Notes: generated from the sequence alone by a model not told the origin. Positions 32,049 to 41,088 are shown, counted from the first letter of the stretch. The stretch: DNA of 64,000 nt from Candidatus Limivivens intestinipullorum (GCA_018711185.1 DVIQ01000019.1:59879-123878), one strand, 5' to 3'. Numbers and translations are program-made.

Positions 32049-33545
32049 ATGCTGGAGAAAATCGATCTGTCAAAGAAAATGAGCAAAGAAGAGTTTGATA
32101 AGGTCATCGACGGGCTGGAGGCGAAGGCCGGGCTCTTGCAGAGGGAGTGCCGTGAGCTGAAAATTCCGGTGATCATTCTCTTCGAAGGATTCGGGGCCTC
32201 CGGAAAGGGAACACTGATCAACAGCCTGATTCATGCGCTGGATCCCAGGGGCTTCCGGGTTTATGCCATAAACGGGGAGTCAGAGGACGAGATTATGCGC
32301 CCGTATCTCTGGCGCTTCTGGACGAAAACGCCGGAGAAGGGACGCATCGCTATTTTTGACCGGAGCTGGTATAAAAGGGTACTTACAGACCGCTTTGACG
32401 GCATCACTTCAGAAAAGGAGCTGGGGTATGCCTTCGATGAAATCCTGTCTTTTGAGAATACCCTGGCGGATGACGGATTTGTTATCCTCAAGTTCTTCCT
32501 GGATATTACGAAAAAGGAACAGGAGAAGCGCTTCGAGAAGCTTCTGGCCAGCAAGGAGACGGCATGGCGTGTTTCCAAGGGAGATCTCAAGAGAAATAAG
32601 CATTTCGATGAATATAAGCGCCTGAATGAGGAAATGCTCCAGAAAACCGATACGGATTTCGCTCCCTGGAATATTGTGGAGGCGGTAAATAAGGAATACG
32701 CGGTAGTTAAGATCTTTCACACGGTCATCAACCGGCTGTCCGAGGCTGTCTTGCGGGCCAAAGCCGCCAGAGAAGCGAAGGAGAAGCCTTCTGTGAAAGA
32801 AGAGCCGGTGAAGTTTAAATCTTCTATTCTGAGCAGTGTGGACTTGTCCCTTTCCATGGAGAAGGAGGAGTACCGTCAGCGGCGGAAAGAGCTCCAGAAG
32901 AGGCTGAATTTCCTTCACAGCGAGCTATACCGCAGAAGGATTCCGGTGATTCTCGGCTTTGAGGGATGGGATGCCGGCGGCAAGGGCGGCGCCATCAAAC
33001 GGCTGACGGAGTGCCTGGATCCCAGGGGATATGCCGTACACCCCACGGCCTCGCCAAACGACATCGAGAAGGCGCACCATTATTTATGGCGTTTTTGGGA
33101 GGACATTCCAAAGGCCGGACACATTACGATTTTTGACCGCACATGGTACGGCAGAGTGATGGTGGAGCGCATCGAGGGCTTCTGTACGGAAAACGAATGG
33201 CGCAGAGCTTATAAGGAAATGAACGACATGGAGGCCCAGTGGGCCAATTACGGAGCGATTGTGCTGAAGTTCTGGCTCCAGATCGATAAGGACGAGCAGG
33301 AAAGACGTTTCAACGAGCGCATGAACACGCCGGAGAAGCGCTGGAAAATTACGGATGAGGATTGGCGGAACCGCGAAAAATGGGATCAGTATGAGAGCGC
33401 GGTGGACGAAATGCTGATTCGGACATCTACGACCTACGCGCCATGGATTATTGTAGAAGGAAACAGCAAGTATTATGCGAGGATCAAGGTTCTGGAAACT
33501 GTAGTAAAGGCTTTGGAAGAGCGGATGAAGGAAGACGATAAATGA
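32049..33545 (+). CDS. Polyphosphate kinase 2 family, two-domain (polyphosphate:AMP phosphotransferase)
   Basis: The 498-residue protein has two PPK2 domains in tandem, with Walker A motifs GFGASGKGT (about 48) and GWDAGGKGG (about 305), each followed by a DRSWY/DRTWYGR lid motif (FDRSWYKRVL; FDRTWYGRVM). The fused arrangement is that of class II PPK2 enzymes, which phosphorylate AMP to ADP from polyphosphate. The N-terminal domain has Ala-Ser in the P-loop instead of Ala-Gly-Gly, so it may be the inactive half. AAAGGAGG precedes ATG 32049. The next gene overlaps by four bases. Confidence 0.9.
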   Translation: MLEKIDLSKKMSKEEFDKVIDGLEAKAGLLQRECRELKIPVIILFEGFGASGKGTLINSLIHALDPRGFRVYAINGESEDEIMRPYLWRFWTKTPEKGRIAIFDRSWYKRVLTDRFDGITSEKELGYAFDEILSFENTLADDGFVILKFFLDITKKEQEKRFEKLLASKETAWRVSKGDLKRNKHFDEYKRLNEEMLQKTDTDFAPWNIVEAVNKEYAVVKIFHTVINRLSEAVLRAKAAREAKEKPSVKEEPVKFKSSILSSVDLSLSMEKEEYRQRRKELQKRLNFLHSELYRRRIPVILGFEGWDAGGKGGAIKRLTECLDPRGYAVHPTASPNDIEKAHHYLWRFWEDIPKAGHITIFDRTWYGRVMVERIEGFCTENEWRRAYKEMNDMEAQWANYGAIVLKFWLQIDKDEQERRFNERMNTPEKRWKITDEDWRNREKWDQYESAVDEMLIRTSTTYAPWIIVEGNSKYYARIKVLETVVKALEERMKEDDK

Positions 33546-33883
33546 AGCGGCAGACATGGCTTGCGCCTCTCTATTTCGGCGAGACGGCAGAAAAAAAGAA
33601 AGACAGGCTGATAAGGAAATTAAACCGGAGTAAGGGGATGCCCGCGGACGTTTACCTGATTACCCTGGCAGCCAACGGACGGGATGTCTTTGACATTTTG
33701 TCCGCGGTCTGGCTGATGCAGCCTGCTGTGAAAAAAAGGCTGCCAATTGTGGTGGGAATCGCCTGCGGGCGGGAAGAGGCCATGGAGGTTGTTCTGGGAA
33801 TTGCCCGGGAGGTGTATGAAAAGACCGGGGGCGCCGATATCCGCCGGTATATTCTGGAGCGTTATCAAAAAGAAGGATTATGA
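33542..33883 (+). CDS. Small protein of unknown function coupled to PPK2
   Basis: The 113-residue protein overlaps the PPK2 gene by four bases (ATGA), so it is translated with it. It begins MKRQTWLAPLYFGETAEKKK, has no signal peptide, and contains ANGRDVFDILSAVWLMQP and LPIVVGIACGREEAMEVVLGI, which look like helices and a beta strand of a small soluble fold. No known domain is recognised. The coupling suggests a function with polyphosphate metabolism, which is inference. Confidence 0.7.
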   Translation: MKRQTWLAPLYFGETAEKKKDRLIRKLNRSKGMPADVYLITLAANGRDVFDILSAVWLMQPAVKKRLPIVVGIACGREEAMEVVLGIAREVYEKTGGADIRRYILERYQKEGL

Positions 33884-33896
33884 CAGGGGATTGTAT

Positions 33897-34943
33897 ATGC
33901 TACATATTTTGTTGGTTATACTGAAAACAGCAGGAATCATCCTGGGCGTGGTTCTTCTTCTGGCGGCGGTTTTGATCGGCGCGGTACTCCTGGTTCCGCT
34001 CCGCTACCGTATTGAAGGGCGGTGCGGGCCCAAGGAAAAGGATGCGGCCCTTTCGGTGACCTGGTTTGGAAGGCTGATCCGGGTACAGGCCCGGGCTTCG
34101 GCGGAAAAGGGCGTGGCTGTGGAGGCTAGGGCGGCGTGGATTACGCTGCTGCGCTTTCCAAAAGGGAAAGACGGTTCGGGAAGAAAGAAAAAAATAGCCG
34201 GACGTCCGCCAAAATCCGGCGCAGCGGCAAAGAAACGGCGAGAGAAGCCGGGAGAGAAAGCGGCCCACAGAACAGGGGCCGTGGATGCGGAGAGAGAAAT
34301 TCGCGCCGAGCATCCGGCCCGGAGAGAAGAAGCCAAGGGCCCGGCAGCACAGGGTGTACCAACCCGCAGCGCAGGACCGGAAAAGACAGAGAATGAAGTC
34401 CGGGCCGACTCCGGCGAGGGGCGGATCAGGGGACTGCTGACTGCCCTGTGGGAAAAAGGAAAAGCTCTTTTTCACTTTCTGGCCGCTTTGCCGGAAAAAA
34501 TCCGACAATGCCGGGAAAGGGTTCTGGGATTTTTCCGGAAACTGAAGGAAATCGGCAGCCGGTGGAGAAAACTTAGGGAAAAGATCTCCTGGTATCTGGA
34601 AATTTGGAAAGAGGAGGAGACTTGGCGTTTGCTGAAGGCAGGAATGGAGCATCTGCGCTATCTGTGGCGGCACTACCGGCCCAGACGATCTGAGGGATTC
34701 CTGCGCTTCGGCTTTCCGGATCCTTCCGTTACGGGACAGGCCGCGGGGGTTTTGTATCTTATCTTTTCAAATCCGGGCAATACCATCACCCTTTGTCCGG
34801 AGTTTTCCACAGATGTGATCATCGGCGAGGGGGAACTGATGATAAAGGGGAGGATACGGCTCATCCATCTGGTGAGGACCGGTTTTTCTCTTTTTCGAAA
34901 TCAGGATCTGCGCCATTTCCTGAGACGAATCCGGGAAAAGTAA
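33897..34943 (+). CDS. DUF2953 domain membrane-anchored protein
   Basis: The 348-residue protein has an N-terminal hydrophobic segment (LLVILKTAGIILGVVLLLAAVLIGAVLLV), a charged low-complexity linker (residues 80-180, rich in Lys, Arg, Ala, Glu), and the DUF2953 part near the end (YLWRHYRPRRSEGFLRFGFPDPSVTG). In Bacillus and clostridia this family (ytfI) is next to ytfJ/gerW, as here (35058). The role is unknown; a sporulation link comes from the neighbour. Confidence 0.85.
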   Translation: MLHILLVILKTAGIILGVVLLLAAVLIGAVLLVPLRYRIEGRCGPKEKDAALSVTWFGRLIRVQARASAEKGVAVEARAAWITLLRFPKGKDGSGRKKKIAGRPPKSGAAAKKRREKPGEKAAHRTGAVDAEREIRAEHPARREEAKGPAAQGVPTRSAGPEKTENEVRADSGEGRIRGLLTALWEKGKALFHFLAALPEKIRQCRERVLGFFRKLKEIGSRWRKLREKISWYLEIWKEEETWRLLKAGMEHLRYLWRHYRPRRSEGFLRFGFPDPSVTGQAAGVLYLIFSNPGNTITLCPEFSTDVIIGEGELMIKGRIRLIHLVRTGFSLFRNQDLRHFLRRIREK

Positions 34944-35019
34944 CAGTTCAGTTTTGCACTCCTGAATCACGTTCTTACGGTCCGCGCAGCATGTGCGCAG
35001 ACCTGGTCTGAACTGTTGC
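34940..35019. repeat. Composite dispersed repeat, short copy
   Basis: GTAACAGTTCAG runs directly into TTTTGCACTCCTGAATCACG, TTCTTACGGTCCGCGCA...TGCGCAGACC and ends GGTCTGAACTGTTGC. The central ATCGCC/GGCGAT hairpin present in the 3564 and 41684 copies is missing, while the terminal half-palindromes remain, now far apart. Confidence 0.8.
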
Positions 35020-35057
35020 GGGAAAAGGCATGATAAAATAGTAGGAGGAATAGAATC

Positions 35058-35450
35058 ATGGCATCAGAAAATAATTTTCAGAATACGGTAGATTCGCTGT
35101 TTAAAGGAATGGACAGCTTTATTACAACGAAAACCGTGGTGGGAGAGGCTATCACCGTGGGGGATACCATTATTCTGCCGCTGGTGGATGTGACCTTCGG
35201 CGTGGCCGCGACGGCCAAGGCGGAGGACAAGAAAAACGGCGGCGGAGGCGGAATGGGCGGAAAGATGACGCCCAGCGCCGTGCTGGTAATCCAGAACGGA
35301 ACAACAAAGCTTGTGAACATAAAGAATCAGGACGGTCTGACGAAGATCCTGGACATGGTGCCGGATTTTGTGAGCCGGTTTACCTCCGGCTCCGGCGAGC
35401 CCCAAGCCGGCCAGGAGAGCGAGGAACCGCAGAAAAACACGGTGGAATAG
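35058..35450 (+). CDS. ytfJ: GerW family sporulation protein (YtfJ)
   Basis: The 130-residue protein has the GerW/YtfJ signature: VVGEAITVGDTIILPLVDVTFGVAA and PSAVLVIQNGTTKLVNIKNQDGLTKILDMVPD. In Bacillus it is a spore protein needed for normal germination. The glycine-rich KKNGGGGGMGGKM loop is typical. AGGAGG precedes the ATG. It is followed by a 13-bp terminator stem. Confidence 0.92.
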   Translation: MASENNFQNTVDSLFKGMDSFITTKTVVGEAITVGDTIILPLVDVTFGVAATAKAEDKKNGGGGGMGGKMTPSAVLVIQNGTTKLVNIKNQDGLTKILDMVPDFVSRFTSGSGEPQAGQESEEPQKNTVE

Positions 35451-35452
35451 AG

Positions 35453-35490
35453 AAAGAAGGGAAGGATTGCGAATAAACCTTCCCTTCTTT
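35453..35490 (+). terminator. Terminator after gerW/ytfJ
   Basis: AAAGAAGGGAAGG pairs perfectly with CCTTCCCTTCTTT, a 13-bp stem with a 12-base loop; the T residues are part of the stem. Confidence 0.85.
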
Positions 35491-35579
35491 GGCATATAAA
35501 TAGAAATAAGAAAAGCCCGGCCAGGTCCCCCGATGCGGACATGGCCTGTGCGGCTTCTGCCGCCAGTCGGAGGGAGCTT

Positions 35580-35726
35580 ATGAGGCGTATTGTCGGATAC
35601 ACCTTATTTTTTATAGGGATCGGAATGCTGATCGCCTTTTTTATGCCCAATGAGTTTGTCACGCTGCTTCTGGCGGCAGGATTGCTGATCCTGGGCTACC
35701 TGCTTTTTTGCGGCTGCAGGCAATAA
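35580..35726 (+). CDS. Small membrane protein (48 residues)
   Basis: The frame in the ORF track begins at 35541, but CGGAGGGAG precedes ATG 35580, giving MRRIVGYTLFFIGIGMLIAFFMPNEF and a second hydrophobic segment VTLLLAAGLLILGYLLF, ending CGCRQ. It is a two-segment hairpin membrane protein with no recognised family. Between gerW and rpmB, a spore or envelope role cannot be decided. Confidence 0.65.
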   Translation: MRRIVGYTLFFIGIGMLIAFFMPNEFVTLLLAAGLLILGYLLFCGCRQ

Positions 35727-35730
35727 AAAA

Positions 35731-35750
35731 GGAGCAGCCTTGGCTGCTCC
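35731..35750 (-). terminator. Terminator after rpmB
   Basis: A perfect 9-bp stem (GGAGCAGCC/GGCTGCTCC) with a 2-base spacing in the palindrome is followed on the minus strand by TTTTTTATTG, ending the rpmB transcript 15 bases after its stop. Confidence 0.85.
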
Positions 35751-35764
35751 GGGTCAGCGTTATG

Positions 35765-35953
35765 TTACGCTCTTTCTACTTTGCCGGATCTTAAGCAAGA
35801 AGTACAAACATACATCTTCCTGGTGTTCCCTCCGTCAACCTTTACGCGGACGGATTTGATGTTGGACTTCCACATCTTGTTCGATCTTCTATGAGAATGA
35901 CTCACCTTGATTCCGAAATGAGCACCCTTATCACAAATAGCACACTTTGCCAT
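35765..35953 (-). CDS. rpmB: 50S ribosomal protein L28
   Basis: L28 (62 residues) has the family start MAKCAICDKGAHFGIKVSHSHRRSN and the second cysteine pair in MYVCTSCLRSG, making a four-cysteine zinc-ribbon form. It is the normal bacterial length. AAGGAGG precedes the ATG. It stands alone on the minus strand between its promoter and a terminator, with a structured leader of about 115 bases. Confidence 0.98.
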   Translation of the reverse strand: MAKCAICDKGAHFGIKVSHSHRRSNKMWKSNIKSVRVKVDGGNTRKMYVCTSCLRSGKVERA

Positions 35954-36077
35954 GACTGCACCTCCTTGACATTGATTTAGTCTCTCAAGCAGAAGCAGAC
36001 AGTGGAATCTGCTATGCTACTTGCCCCTTTCTTCTGCATGGAACGCAGAAAAAGGATATAGACTCACGACATTGATT

Positions 36078-36106
36078 ATTCTAGCAGATACCGCCGGGTT
36101 TTGCAA
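36078..36106 (-). promoter_or_regulatory. Promoter and structured leader of rpmB
   Basis: On the minus strand TTGCAA and TAGAAT are 17 bases apart. The leader contains a TTCTGC/GCAGAA hairpin (about 36033-36052) and a second one from GCAGA/TCTGC further down. No known riboswitch class is recognised; autoregulation by L28 is possible. Confidence 0.6.
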
Positions 36107-36196
36107 GCATAAATTCGTACTTTTTCTATTTTTTCGAAAAAAGGCATTTCTTTTTACGGGAAAACGGGGTATAATAGGGAAAACAGGAGCGCGGAC

Positions 36197-36225
36197 GTAA
36201 CGGTTCAGCAGGGCTGAACTGTTAC
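36197..36225. repeat. Dispersed palindrome, single copy
   Basis: GTAACGGTTCAGC-agg-GCTGAACTGTTAC, a 13-bp near-perfect palindrome, lies 21 bases after a TATAAT (36170) and just before the asp23 ribosome site, thus within a 5' leader. Confidence 0.85.
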
Positions 36226-36246
36226 GCGCAAACAGGAGGGTTGAGA

Positions 36247-36603
36247 ATGAAGGGACGCATGAATACAGAATTAGGTTCGATTCTGATTGATACCGACGTC
36301 ATCGCAACGTATGCCGGAAGTGTCGCGGTGGAGTGCTTTGGTATTGTGGGCATGGCGGCCGTAAACATGAAGGACGGCCTGGTCAAGCTTTTAAAGAGAG
36401 AGAGTCTGACGCAGGGGATCAGCGTCAGCATAAATGACAATAAAATTTCGCTGGATTTTCACGTGATTGTAGCGTACGGCGTCAGCATATCGGCAGTGGC
36501 GGACAACCTGATCAGCAATGTAAAGTATCAGGTGGAAGAGTTCACTGGTATGGAAATTGAAAAAATAAATATTTATGTCGAAGGTGTTCGAGCAATCGAT
36601 TAA
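36247..36603 (+). CDS. Asp23/Gls24 family envelope stress protein (YloU)
   Basis: The 118-residue protein is of the Asp23/YloU family (GSILIDTDVIATYAGSVAVECFGIVGMAA, VSAVADNLISNVKYQVEEFTGMEIEKINIYVEGVR). It is typically found next to the fatty acid kinase gene yloV/fakA, which starts 13 bases after it. The TTG at 36241 in the ORF track is rejected because GGAGGG ends just before it, leaving ATG 36247 with correct spacing. Confidence 0.9.
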   Translation: MKGRMNTELGSILIDTDVIATYAGSVAVECFGIVGMAAVNMKDGLVKLLKRESLTQGISVSINDNKISLDFHVIVAYGVSISAVADNLISNVKYQVEEFTGMEIEKINIYVEGVRAID

Positions 36604-36615
36604 GGAGGAGCTGTT

Positions 36616-38286
36616 TTGGAAACAAGTACGATAAATGCCAGTCTTTGCGCGAAAATGTTCCTGGCCGGGGCGAAAAATCTGGAGGCAAACAAAGAGTGGA
36701 TTAATGAGCTGAATGTTTTTCCCGTTCCGGACGGAGATACGGGGACGAATATGACGATGACGATTATGTCGGCGGCCAGGGAGGTCGCGGAGCTTTCGTC
36801 CCCTGATATGCCCGCGCTGGCGAAGGCCATTTCTTCCGGTTCTCTGCGCGGAGCCAGAGGAAACTCAGGCGTTATCCTCTCACAGCTTCTTCGCGGCTTT
36901 ACGAAAACCATCCGGGACTACAGCGAGATTGACACAGAGGTTTTGGCGGCGGCCATGCAGAAGGCGGTGGAGACAGCCTATAAGGCGGTTATGAAGCCCA
37001 AGGAAGGTACCATCCTGACGGTAGCCAAAGGCGCGGCGGACAAAGCGGCCCAGCTTTTGGAGACAGATATGGGGATGGCGGATTTCCTGGGGGAGATCAT
37101 CGAGCATGCGGAGTATGTACTCTCCCAGACACCGGAGATGCTTCCTGTGCTGAAGGAAGCCGGCGTGGTGGATTCCGGCGGCCAGGGCCTGGTTCAGGTA
37201 TTAAAAGGGGCCTATGACGCTTTCCTTGGAAAAGAGATCGACTATTCTATTGCGGATTCGCAGGAGGAACGCCCGGCGAGACGGGAGACGGTACCTGCCC
37301 GGCAGCAGGAGGCGGACATTAAATTCGGCTACTGCACGGAGTTTATTATTATGCTGGAACAGGAGCTTCCGGAGCAGAAGCTGGCGGATTTCAAGAGCTT
37401 TCTGGAATCCATCGGGGATTCCATTGTACTGGTGGCGGATGAGGATATTGTCAAGGTCCATGTACATACAAACGACCCTGGCAAAGCCATTTCCCGCGCG
37501 CTGACCTACGGACAGCTCTCAAGGATGAAGATCGACAACATGCGGGAGGAGCACCATGAAAAACTGATTAAGGACGCGGAAAAGCTTGCGGCGAAGCAGA
37601 AGGAAGAGGAGAAAAAAGCGCCCAGAAAGCCGGTGGGCTTTATCTCCGTGTCTGTGGGAGACGGTATAGGTGAAATTTTCAGAGGACTTGGCGCCGATTA
37701 TCTGATTGAGGGCGGCCAGACTATGAACCCAAGCACCGATGATATGGTAAAGGCCATTGAAAAGGTAAACGCCGACAATATTTTCATTCTCCCGAATAAC
37801 AAAAACATTATTCTGGCGGCGAATCAGGCTCAGTACCTGGTGAAGGACAAGAAGGTGTTCGTGATTCCCACAAAGACGATTCCCCAGGGTATCACGGCGA
37901 TTATCAGCTACAATGCCGAGCGGACGCCGGAGGAAAACGAGGAGACGCTGAAAGAGGAGATCAAGAAGGTAAAGACCGGTCAGATCACTTACGCGGTACG
38001 CGATACGCATATTGATGACAAGGATATTCACGAAGGAGATCTGATGGGAATTGGAGACAAAGGCATCCTCACGGTGGGCCGTGATCTGAGTGAGGTGACA
38101 AGGGAAACCATTGACCAGATGACAGATGAGGATACAGAGCTGATCAGTATTTACTACGGCGAGGATGTAAGCCCCGAGGACGCGGAGCGTTTTGGCGGCA
38201 GCATCATGGAAGAGTATCCGGACTGCGATGTGGAGATCTACGCCGGCGGCCAGCCCATTTATTACTACGTGGTATCTGTAGAATAA
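36616..38286 (+). CDS. fakA: Fatty acid kinase catalytic subunit (DAK/DegV, YloV)
   Basis: FakA (556 residues) has the N-terminal DhaL-type ATP-binding domain (NVFPVPDGDTGTNMTMTIMSA, GARGNSGVILSQLLRGF), a middle domain, and a C-terminal DegV-like region. It phosphorylates fatty acids held by a FakB (DegV) protein for phospholipid synthesis. AAGGAGGAG precedes a TTG start at 36616. It is in an operon with asp23, and recG is 70 bases downstream. Confidence 0.9.
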   Translation: METSTINASLCAKMFLAGAKNLEANKEWINELNVFPVPDGDTGTNMTMTIMSAAREVAELSSPDMPALAKAISSGSLRGARGNSGVILSQLLRGFTKTIRDYSEIDTEVLAAAMQKAVETAYKAVMKPKEGTILTVAKGAADKAAQLLETDMGMADFLGEIIEHAEYVLSQTPEMLPVLKEAGVVDSGGQGLVQVLKGAYDAFLGKEIDYSIADSQEERPARRETVPARQQEADIKFGYCTEFIIMLEQELPEQKLADFKSFLESIGDSIVLVADEDIVKVHVHTNDPGKAISRALTYGQLSRMKIDNMREEHHEKLIKDAEKLAAKQKEEEKKAPRKPVGFISVSVGDGIGEIFRGLGADYLIEGGQTMNPSTDDMVKAIEKVNADNIFILPNNKNIILAANQAQYLVKDKKVFVIPTKTIPQGITAIISYNAERTPEENEETLKEEIKKVKTGQITYAVRDTHIDDKDIHEGDLMGIGDKGILTVGRDLSEVTRETIDQMTDEDTELISIYYGEDVSPEDAERFGGSIMEEYPDCDVEIYAGGQPIYYYVVSVE

Positions 38287-38356
38287 AGACAACTGTGAGT
38301 TACGTGAAGGTATTGAACAGTTACGAATAAAGAAGATTTAAAAAACAGGAGTTAGG

Positions 38357-40387
38357 ATGAAAGAATATACCCCGCTGGACTCTTTAAAGGGCATCGGGGA
38401 AAAAACGAAGCAGATTTTTTGCCGCGCGGGGATTGAGAGCGTGGGGGATCTGCTTCATTATTTTCCCAGAGTCTACGACACACTGAAAGAGCCCACAGCC
38501 ATCAGCGAAGTGACAGAGGACGAGGTACAGGCTGTCTGCGCCTCCCTGGAGGGGGAGCCAAGGACGGTTTATGCCAGAGCCCGGCAGACCACCACCGGAC
38601 TTCTCAGGGAAGGAGAGGCGTATCTGTACGTGATCTGGTATCACATGCCTTATATGAAAAACGCCCTGAAACGGGGAAGCCGCTATGTATTCCGGGGCCG
38701 AGTGACCCGCAGAAGCGGCCGCCTTATGATGGAGCAGCCTGCCGTGTACACGGCAGAGGATTACGAAAGGGCCAGGAAAGCGCTGCAGCCGGTCTATCCC
38801 CTCTGTGAAGGACTCACTAACAAAATGCTCCAGAAAGCCATCCGCCAGGCACTGGACGATCCGGAGCTTACGGAGGAATATCTGCCCCAGGAAATAAGAA
38901 AAAGCCTGGGACTTGCGGATTACGCCTTTGCCCTGGAGCAGATCCATTTTCCAAAGGACCGCAAAACTCTGGTGTTTGCCAGACATCGGCTGGTTTTCGA
39001 TGAATTCTACACCTTTCTGCTGGCAGTGCAAAGTCTCAGAGAAGACCGGGCCAAAAAGCCTGCGGCCTTTCCGATGAAAGAACCGGAGGGGCTGGACGCC
39101 CTTGCGGCGAGACTGGACTTTCAGCTTACCAGGGCCCAGGAACGGGTATGGAGAGAGATACGCGCGGATCTGGCCTCGGACCGGGCCTGTGCCAGGCTGA
39201 TCCAGGGGGATGTGGGCTCGGGAAAAACCATCCTGGCTTTTCTTGCTATGATTTTTACCGCCGAGAACGGCTTTCAGAGCGCGCTGATGGTTCCAACGGA
39301 GGTACTGGCTGTCCAGCATTTCCACGCCTTGACGGAGCTTCTGGATAAGCTGGGACTGCCCTTTCACGCGGAGCTTCTCACTGGCTCCCTGACGGCAAAA
39401 CAGAAGCGGGAAGCCCTGGAGCGAATCAAAACGGGAGAGGCGGACTTCGCGGTGGGAACCCATGCCCTGATCCAGGACAAAGTATCCTTCGACAGGCTGG
39501 CCCTGGTGATTACCGATGAACAGCACCGGTTCGGAGTACGGCAGAGAGAGGCCCTTGGAGAAAAGGGCGGCCTTCCCCACACCCTGGTCATGAGCGCCAC
39601 CCCGATTCCCAGAACTCTGGCGGTTATTCTGTATGGAGATCTGGATATTTCCGTGGTGGACGAGCTCCCGGCCCACCGGCTCCCCATCAAAAACTGCGTG
39701 GTGGATACCAGGTACCGCCAAAAGGCCTGGGAGTTCATAAAAAAAGAGGCAGACAAAGGCCATCAGGCCTATGTGATCTGCCCCATGGTGGAGGAGAGCG
39801 AGGGCATGGAGGCGGAAAACGTCCAGGATTACGCGAGACGGATTGCCGAAGCGCTGCCGGCCTGGATTCAGGTGGGGATTCTGCATGGCAGGATGAAGCC
39901 CAGAGAAAAAAATGAAATCATGGACCGCTTCCTGAGAAATGAAATCCAGGTGCTGGTTTCCACTACCGTGGTGGAGGTCGGGGTTAATGTGCCAAACGCC
40001 ACCGTGATGATGGTGGAGAACGCGGAGCGGTTTGGCCTGGCCCAGCTTCACCAGCTCCGGGGCCGGGTGGGAAGAGGAAAGGATCAATCCTACTGCATTA
40101 TGGTTCACAGTACGGACAGCCGGCGCATACGGGAGCGGCTGGAAATCCTGAACCATTCCAATGACGGCTTCTATATCGCGGAGGAGGATCTGAAACTGCG
40201 GGGCCCAGGCGATCTGTTTGGCGTGCGCCAGAGCGGAATCGCCGGCTTTAAAATCGGCGACGTTTTCCAGGATGCAGGGATACTGGCGGAAGCGAAAAAG
40301 GCGGTGGAATCCTGTCCTGTGGAGCCGCAAATGCGGGAAAAAGCCTGCAGGTACTGGAATTTGAACAAGGATAAATTGAATTTATAG
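38357..40387 (+). CDS. recG: ATP-dependent DNA helicase RecG
   Basis: RecG (676 residues) reverses stalled replication forks and remodels Holliday junctions. The N-terminal wedge domain (SLKGIGEKTKQIFCRAGIESVGDLLHYFPRVYD), helicase motif I GDVGSGKT (about 288), motif II as DEQHR with a Gln (family-typical), motif III SATPIPRT, and motif VI QLRGRVGRG are in order. GACAGGAG-type site before ATG. Length equals Bacillus RecG. Confidence 0.97.
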   Translation: MKEYTPLDSLKGIGEKTKQIFCRAGIESVGDLLHYFPRVYDTLKEPTAISEVTEDEVQAVCASLEGEPRTVYARARQTTTGLLREGEAYLYVIWYHMPYMKNALKRGSRYVFRGRVTRRSGRLMMEQPAVYTAEDYERARKALQPVYPLCEGLTNKMLQKAIRQALDDPELTEEYLPQEIRKSLGLADYAFALEQIHFPKDRKTLVFARHRLVFDEFYTFLLAVQSLREDRAKKPAAFPMKEPEGLDALAARLDFQLTRAQERVWREIRADLASDRACARLIQGDVGSGKTILAFLAMIFTAENGFQSALMVPTEVLAVQHFHALTELLDKLGLPFHAELLTGSLTAKQKREALERIKTGEADFAVGTHALIQDKVSFDRLALVITDEQHRFGVRQREALGEKGGLPHTLVMSATPIPRTLAVILYGDLDISVVDELPAHRLPIKNCVVDTRYRQKAWEFIKKEADKGHQAYVICPMVEESEGMEAENVQDYARRIAEALPAWIQVGILHGRMKPREKNEIMDRFLRNEIQVLVSTTVVEVGVNVPNATVMMVENAERFGLAQLHQLRGRVGRGKDQSYCIMVHSTDSRRIRERLEILNHSNDGFYIAEEDLKLRGPGDLFGVRQSGIAGFKIGDVFQDAGILAEAKKAVESCPVEPQMREKACRYWNLNKDKLNL

Positions 40388-40575
40388 TTGCTATTTTCTG
40401 CAAATTGGTATATTATGTTGTAGATTACAGATATGTTTTCCGCCCGATTCTGGTTGAGGCTTGCAGGAAGGACTCATGGACGGGACGTTCTGTAAACTAT
40501 TGTTTTTGTCCGGCGAAGAAGGACTGGCAAGAGTCCGGTCAGGCCGGGCAAGTGTCTGGATTTAGGAGGATTATT

Positions 40576-41004
40576 ATGGAAAAAAAGAAAACCGGAAGAA
40601 CCAGAGCCGCGAAGACCACTGCGAAAGCAGCGGCTGAGAAAGCGGTCGAGGTGACAGTAGCGGCAGCGGAAAAGGTATCGGAGACTGCCGCGGAAGTAGC
40701 GGAGAAGGTATCCGCCGCGGATCTGCCGGCAAAGGCGGAGAAGGCTGTGGAAAAAGCGGCCGAGAAGGTTCCTGCAAAGAAGACCACTGCCAGAAGGACG
40801 GCAGTAAAGGAAACGGTGTACCTGCAGTACATGGGCAAAGAGATTAATCAGAACGACATAATAGAGGAAGTAAAGAAAATTTGGACGGAACAGTTGGGCA
40901 AGAAAGCTTCCGAGATGAAGACCCTGGCCGTTTACTTAAAACCGGAAGAGAATACCGCTTACTATGTAATCAACGACGAAGTAAGAGGCAGCGTACAGAT
41001 CTGA
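40576..41004 (+). CDS. DUF6465 family protein with Ala/Lys/Glu-rich N-terminus
   Basis: The 142-residue protein has a low-complexity N-terminal half (residues 1-85, repeated KAAEKAVE-like heptads, predicted helix, histone-like) and a C-terminal domain ETVYLQYMGKEINQNDIIEEVKKIWTEQLGKKASEMKTLAVYLKPEENTAYYVIND. The latter matches my memory of DUF6465. The ORF track start at 40405 is rejected: TTAGGAGG precedes ATG 40576. It might bind nucleic acid by its basic tail; function unknown. Confidence 0.75.
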   Translation: MEKKKTGRTRAAKTTAKAAAEKAVEVTVAAAEKVSETAAEVAEKVSAADLPAKAEKAVEKAAEKVPAKKTTARRTAVKETVYLQYMGKEINQNDIIEEVKKIWTEQLGKKASEMKTLAVYLKPEENTAYYVINDEVRGSVQI

Positions 41005-41047
41005 GCAACTGAATAACCGGAAGCGCCTGTACGGCGACAATTTCCAG

Positions 41048-41088
41048 ACAAAACGGACTGCCGCATTGCGACAGCCCGTTTTGTTTTC
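41048..41088 (+). terminator. Terminator after the DUF6465 gene
   Basis: ACAAAACGG plus CTG pairs with CAG plus CCGTTTTGT (one mismatch between the two parts), followed by TTTCC. It ends the transcript before the convergent SASP gene. Confidence 0.78.

Noticed and set aside
40405-40575. N-terminal extension of the DUF6465 protein
   Set aside because: TTAGGAGG directly precedes ATG 40576 and the extension has no family resemblance.
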